Shown: positions 4,145 to 6,169 of the stretch, piece by piece
Position numbering within the stretch: position 1 is the stretch's first letter
How the letters are laid out: the number at the start of each line of letters is the position of its first letter
Assembly (NCBI GenBank): GCA_018710805.1
Contig: DVJG01000027.1
Coordinates: 1-6,169, forward strand
Source: Candidatus Faecousia faecipullorum
Lineage (GTDB): Bacteria > Bacillota > Clostridia > Oscillospirales > Oscillospiraceae
DNA length: 6,169 bases
Direction: 5' to 3'
The notes under the pieces: model-generated
What the model was told of the DNA's origin: nothing
Database searches by the model: none
What the model saw: the letters and a program-made list of their open reading frames with translations, nothing else
Position numbers and translations under genes: made by a program

Positions 4145-5530
4145 TTATGCCAGATAAATTGCCTTGCAGGCCAGCATGGTCTCGTAGCAGTCCAGCTTGG
4201 AAACCAGTTCCAGAGGGGCGTGCATGCTAAGTACGGGAACACCTGCGTCCACAGTGACGATGTTCCGGTTGGCCATATCGGCAGCAACGGTGCCGCCGCC
4301 GCCCTGGTCGATCTTGCCAAGGGTAGCCATCTGCCAGATGACGCCGGCATTATTTAGGGTGGTCCGCACATGGCCCATGGCCTCGGCAGAGGCGTCGGAA
4401 GCGCCGCTCTTGCCCCGGGCGCCGGTGTATTTGCAGATGGAAACGCCGTAGTTCAGGAAAGAGTTGTTCCGGCGCTCGCAGGTTTCCGGGAAGTTGGGGT
4501 CAAAGGCGTTGGACACGTCGGCAGACAGGCAGAAGGAAGCGGCGAAGCAGTCCTCCAGCTTCACGCCCTGAGCGTCGCAGAGGCCTCCCATGAAGTGCTC
4601 AAAGTACTCGCTCCGCATACCGGAGATGCCCACGGAGCCGATCTCCTCCTTGTCCGCCAGAATGCAGACAGCGGTCTTCCGGGGATTTTGGATGGCAAAC
4701 AGGGCTTCCAGCTCGGCGTAGGCACAGACCCGGTCGTCGTGACCGTAGGCGCTGATAAGGCTCCGATCCAGACCTGCCTCCCGGGCGGGGCCTGCGGGGA
4801 CGATGGTCAGTTCTGCGGACTGGAAATCCGCCTCGATGAGGCCGTACTTTTCGTTCAGCAGCTTCATAATGGCGAGCTTAACAAGGTCAGAGCCCTCGCC
4901 TTCCAGGGGAGTGGTGCCCAGAATGACGTTGAGCTGTTCGCCCTCGATGCCTTTGGCAAGGGTCTTCTGCATCTGATCGGCAGACAGGTGGGGCAGCAGG
5001 TCGGAAATCATGAGGATGGGCTCGGAAGCCTCTTCGCCGATGGTGACGGTAACCACGCTGCCGTCCTTGCGGTACACCACGCCGTGGAGAGCCAGGGGGA
5101 TGGTGGGCCACTGGTACTTCTTGATGCCGCCGTAGTAGTGGGTCTTGAAGTAGGCAATCTCGGAATCCTCATACAGGGGGTTGGGCTTCAGGTCCAGCCG
5201 GGGGGAGTCCACGTGGGCGGCACAGATGTTGGCGCCTGCGCTGAGGGGCTCGGTGCCCACAACGGCCAGGGCAATGGACTTACCCCGGTTATTGTAGTAG
5301 ATCTTATCGCCGGGGTTCACGGCCATGCCGATGGTGTAGGGCTTGAAGCCCAGCTTTTCGGCCTCCTGAACGGCCCAGCTGGTGGCTTCCCGCTCAGTCT
5401 TGCAGGCGGTCATGAAGTCCATATAGCGCTTGCAGTAGGCTTCCATCTCGGCCTTCTGGGTATCGTTCAGGCGGGTATAACCGTTCTTCGGAGCCATGAG
5501 CAGGGACTCCCGGAGTTCTTCTGTGGTCAT
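4145..5530 (-). CDS. apeA: M18-family aminopeptidase (aminopeptidase 1 type)
   Basis: 461 residues, the usual length for the apeA branch of peptidase family M18, cytoplasmic di-zinc enzymes that remove N-terminal residues (often acidic) from peptides. The metal site is intact: H106 in AAHVDSPRLD, the D265/D266 pair in GHDDRVCAY, E295 (expected general base) and E296 in ADKEEIGS, D338 in SADVSNAFD and H437 in LSMHAPLEL. The N-terminal KTEREA segment (44-49) also fits this branch. No signal peptide is present, in keeping with a role in intracellular peptide turnover. The start ATG is supported by AAGGAGAT about 7 nt upstream. It follows coaE by 25 nt and is probably co-transcribed, since no promoter fits in that gap. 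The stop TAA is at 4147-4145. Family assignment is firm; the symbol rests on branch features recognised by eye. Confidence 0.95.
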   Translation of the reverse strand: MTTEELRESLLMAPKNGYTRLNDTQKAEMEAYCKRYMDFMTACKTEREATSWAVQEAEKLGFKPYTIGMAVNPGDKIYYNNRGKSIALAVVGTEPLSAGANICAAHVDSPRLDLKPNPLYEDSEIAYFKTHYYGGIKKYQWPTIPLALHGVVYRKDGSVVTVTIGEEASEPILMISDLLPHLSADQMQKTLAKGIEGEQLNVILGTTPLEGEGSDLVKLAIMKLLNEKYGLIEADFQSAELTIVPAGPAREAGLDRSLISAYGHDDRVCAYAELEALFAIQNPRKTAVCILADKEEIGSVGISGMRSEYFEHFMGGLCDAQGVKLEDCFAASFCLSADVSNAFDPNFPETCERRNNSFLNYGVSICKYTGARGKSGASDASAEAMGHVRTTLNNAGVIWQMATLGKIDQGGGGTVAADMANRNIVTVDAGVPVLSMHAPLELVSKLDCYETMLACKAIYLA

Positions 5531-5555
5531 ATTTATATCTCCTTTTTGCAGAAAT

Positions 5556-6137
5556 TCATGGTTCCATTATACCGCACTCCTGCAAAAAAGCAAGACATTT
5601 GTCGAAAAAGGTCTCCCGGGTGCCGTCGTTTGCAAGGACGAAGCCGCACCGCTGCCGGAACCAGCCGTCCTCATGCTGGGCGGCGATGCGGGCTCTTGCA
5701 TAGGCTTCGGATATATGGTCCCGGGTCATGAGCCGCTTCACCCGGTCTTCCAGAGGCGCCGTCACGGCCACGGTAACGTCGCACAGTTCCGCCAGTCCCC
5801 CTTCAAAGAGGGCGATGGCGTCAATGGCGGCAAGCTCCGGCTGGGTTTCCAGAGCCCTTTTCACCTGGGCCTTCACCGCAGCGTGGGTGATTTTGTTCAA
5901 ATCCGCCAGGGCGGTTTTGTCGGAAAAAACCAGATTCCCCAGCTTTTTTCGCTGCAGAACGCCGTCCTCCACCACCCCGGGGAATCGGGCGTCAATGGCC
6001 CGGAGCATGGCCTGGTCGGTTTGCAGAAGGGAATGGTAAATCTCGTCGCAGTCCAGAATCAGGGCGCCTCTTTCCTTCAGCAGCTGCAGCAGCGTGGTCT
6101 TTCCGCACCCGCTGCCGCCGGTGATGCCCAGAATCAT
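5556..6137 (-). CDS. coaE: Dephospho-CoA kinase
   Basis: 193 residues, slightly short for a family usually near 200. It catalyses the last step of coenzyme A synthesis, ATP-dependent phosphorylation of the ribose 3'-hydroxyl of dephospho-CoA, in the cytoplasm. The P-loop is GGSGCGKT (7-14), where GGIGSGKS is usual. LDCDEIYHSLL (28-38) carries the conserved acidic residues, ITHAAV (83-88) corresponds to the HPxI segment, ALFEGG (109-114) to PLLFE, and the arginine-rich lid follows (DRVKRLMTRD, 131-140, with ARARIAAQ). The start ATG (6137-6135) has GGAGGAAG just upstream and overlaps the TGA of a preceding frame as ATGA. The downstream partner is the M18 aminopeptidase gene; there is no obvious functional link beyond housekeeping. 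The C-terminal half is more divergent than the N-terminal half, but the assignment is secure. Confidence 0.94.
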   Translation of the reverse strand: MILGITGGSGCGKTTLLQLLKERGALILDCDEIYHSLLQTDQAMLRAIDARFPGVVEDGVLQRKKLGNLVFSDKTALADLNKITHAAVKAQVKRALETQPELAAIDAIALFEGGLAELCDVTVAVTAPLEDRVKRLMTRDHISEAYARARIAAQHEDGWFRQRCGFVLANDGTRETFFDKCLAFLQECGIMEP

Positions 6138-6169
6138 GTCTCTTCCTCCGCGTCCACAATGTGGAAGGC
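6134..6169 (-). CDS. 3' end of an upstream gene, unidentified
   Basis: Eleven codons are visible, ending AFHIVDAEEET and then TGA (6136-6134). The stop overlaps the coaE start as ATGA, a typical coupled junction, and this frame contains the coaE ribosome site. In many Firmicutes polA precedes coaE, but these residues are too few to identify anything. A second frame is also open through this stretch, so the call rests only on the overlap pattern. Confidence 0.35.
   Translation of the reverse strand, partial: AFHIVDAEEET

Noticed and set aside
3397..4230. 277-codon plus-strand frame across the regulator and copy B
   Set aside because: It is antisense to the regulator, crosses its promoter and ends in the aminopeptidase gene. 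In the repeat it uses a different frame from the one shared with copy A.
4370..5731. 453-codon open frame on the plus strand across the aminopeptidase and coaE genes
   Set aside because: It runs antisense through two clear genes, has low-complexity G/V/A/L/H content and no family signature.

Overview
The window comes from a GC-rich Firmicute, most probably a gut clostridium of the Oscillospiraceae/Ruminococcaceae type. That placement is inferred from GC-rich codon use, strong GGAGG-type ribosome sites, an OmpR-family two-component operon and an apeA-type M18 aminopeptidase. No marker gene here fixes the genus. All protein-coding sequence except the first gene lies on the minus strand.

Layout from left to right: (1) the 3' part of an aspartate/glutamate-racemase-family gene on the plus strand (2-592), which has serine where the family's first catalytic cysteine normally sits. 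(2) A gene-free interval (593-918) filled by copy A of a structured repeat. (3) A three-gene minus-strand operon, read from 3762 down to 919: an OmpR-type response regulator, a membrane histidine kinase and an exported protein of unknown function. The genes are coupled by 1-nt spacing and an ATGA overlap, and are driven by a near-perfect sigma-70-type promoter (TTGACA, 17 nt, TATACT) at 3828-3856. (4) A second gene-free interval (3763-4144) holding that promoter and copy B of the repeat. (5) A second minus-strand operon, coaE (dephospho-CoA kinase) followed by an M18 aminopeptidase, with the last codons of an unidentified upstream gene overlapping the coaE start.

The most unusual content is the pair of roughly 200-bp repeats, both in the same orientation. 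Each contains the same four stem-loops in the same order, with paired base changes between the copies that keep the stems intact, and one 35-nt block identical in both. Each copy is bracketed by two near-identical copies of a terminator-like hairpin, but the hairpin differs completely between the two loci. It looks as if an element entered a resident terminator each time and duplicated it. Hairpin-to-hairpin distance is 234 nt in both cases. G-U wobble pairs point to the plus strand as the transcribed strand of any RNA. I recognise no named RNA or insertion-sequence family here; the mobile-element and ncRNA readings are inference from two copies.
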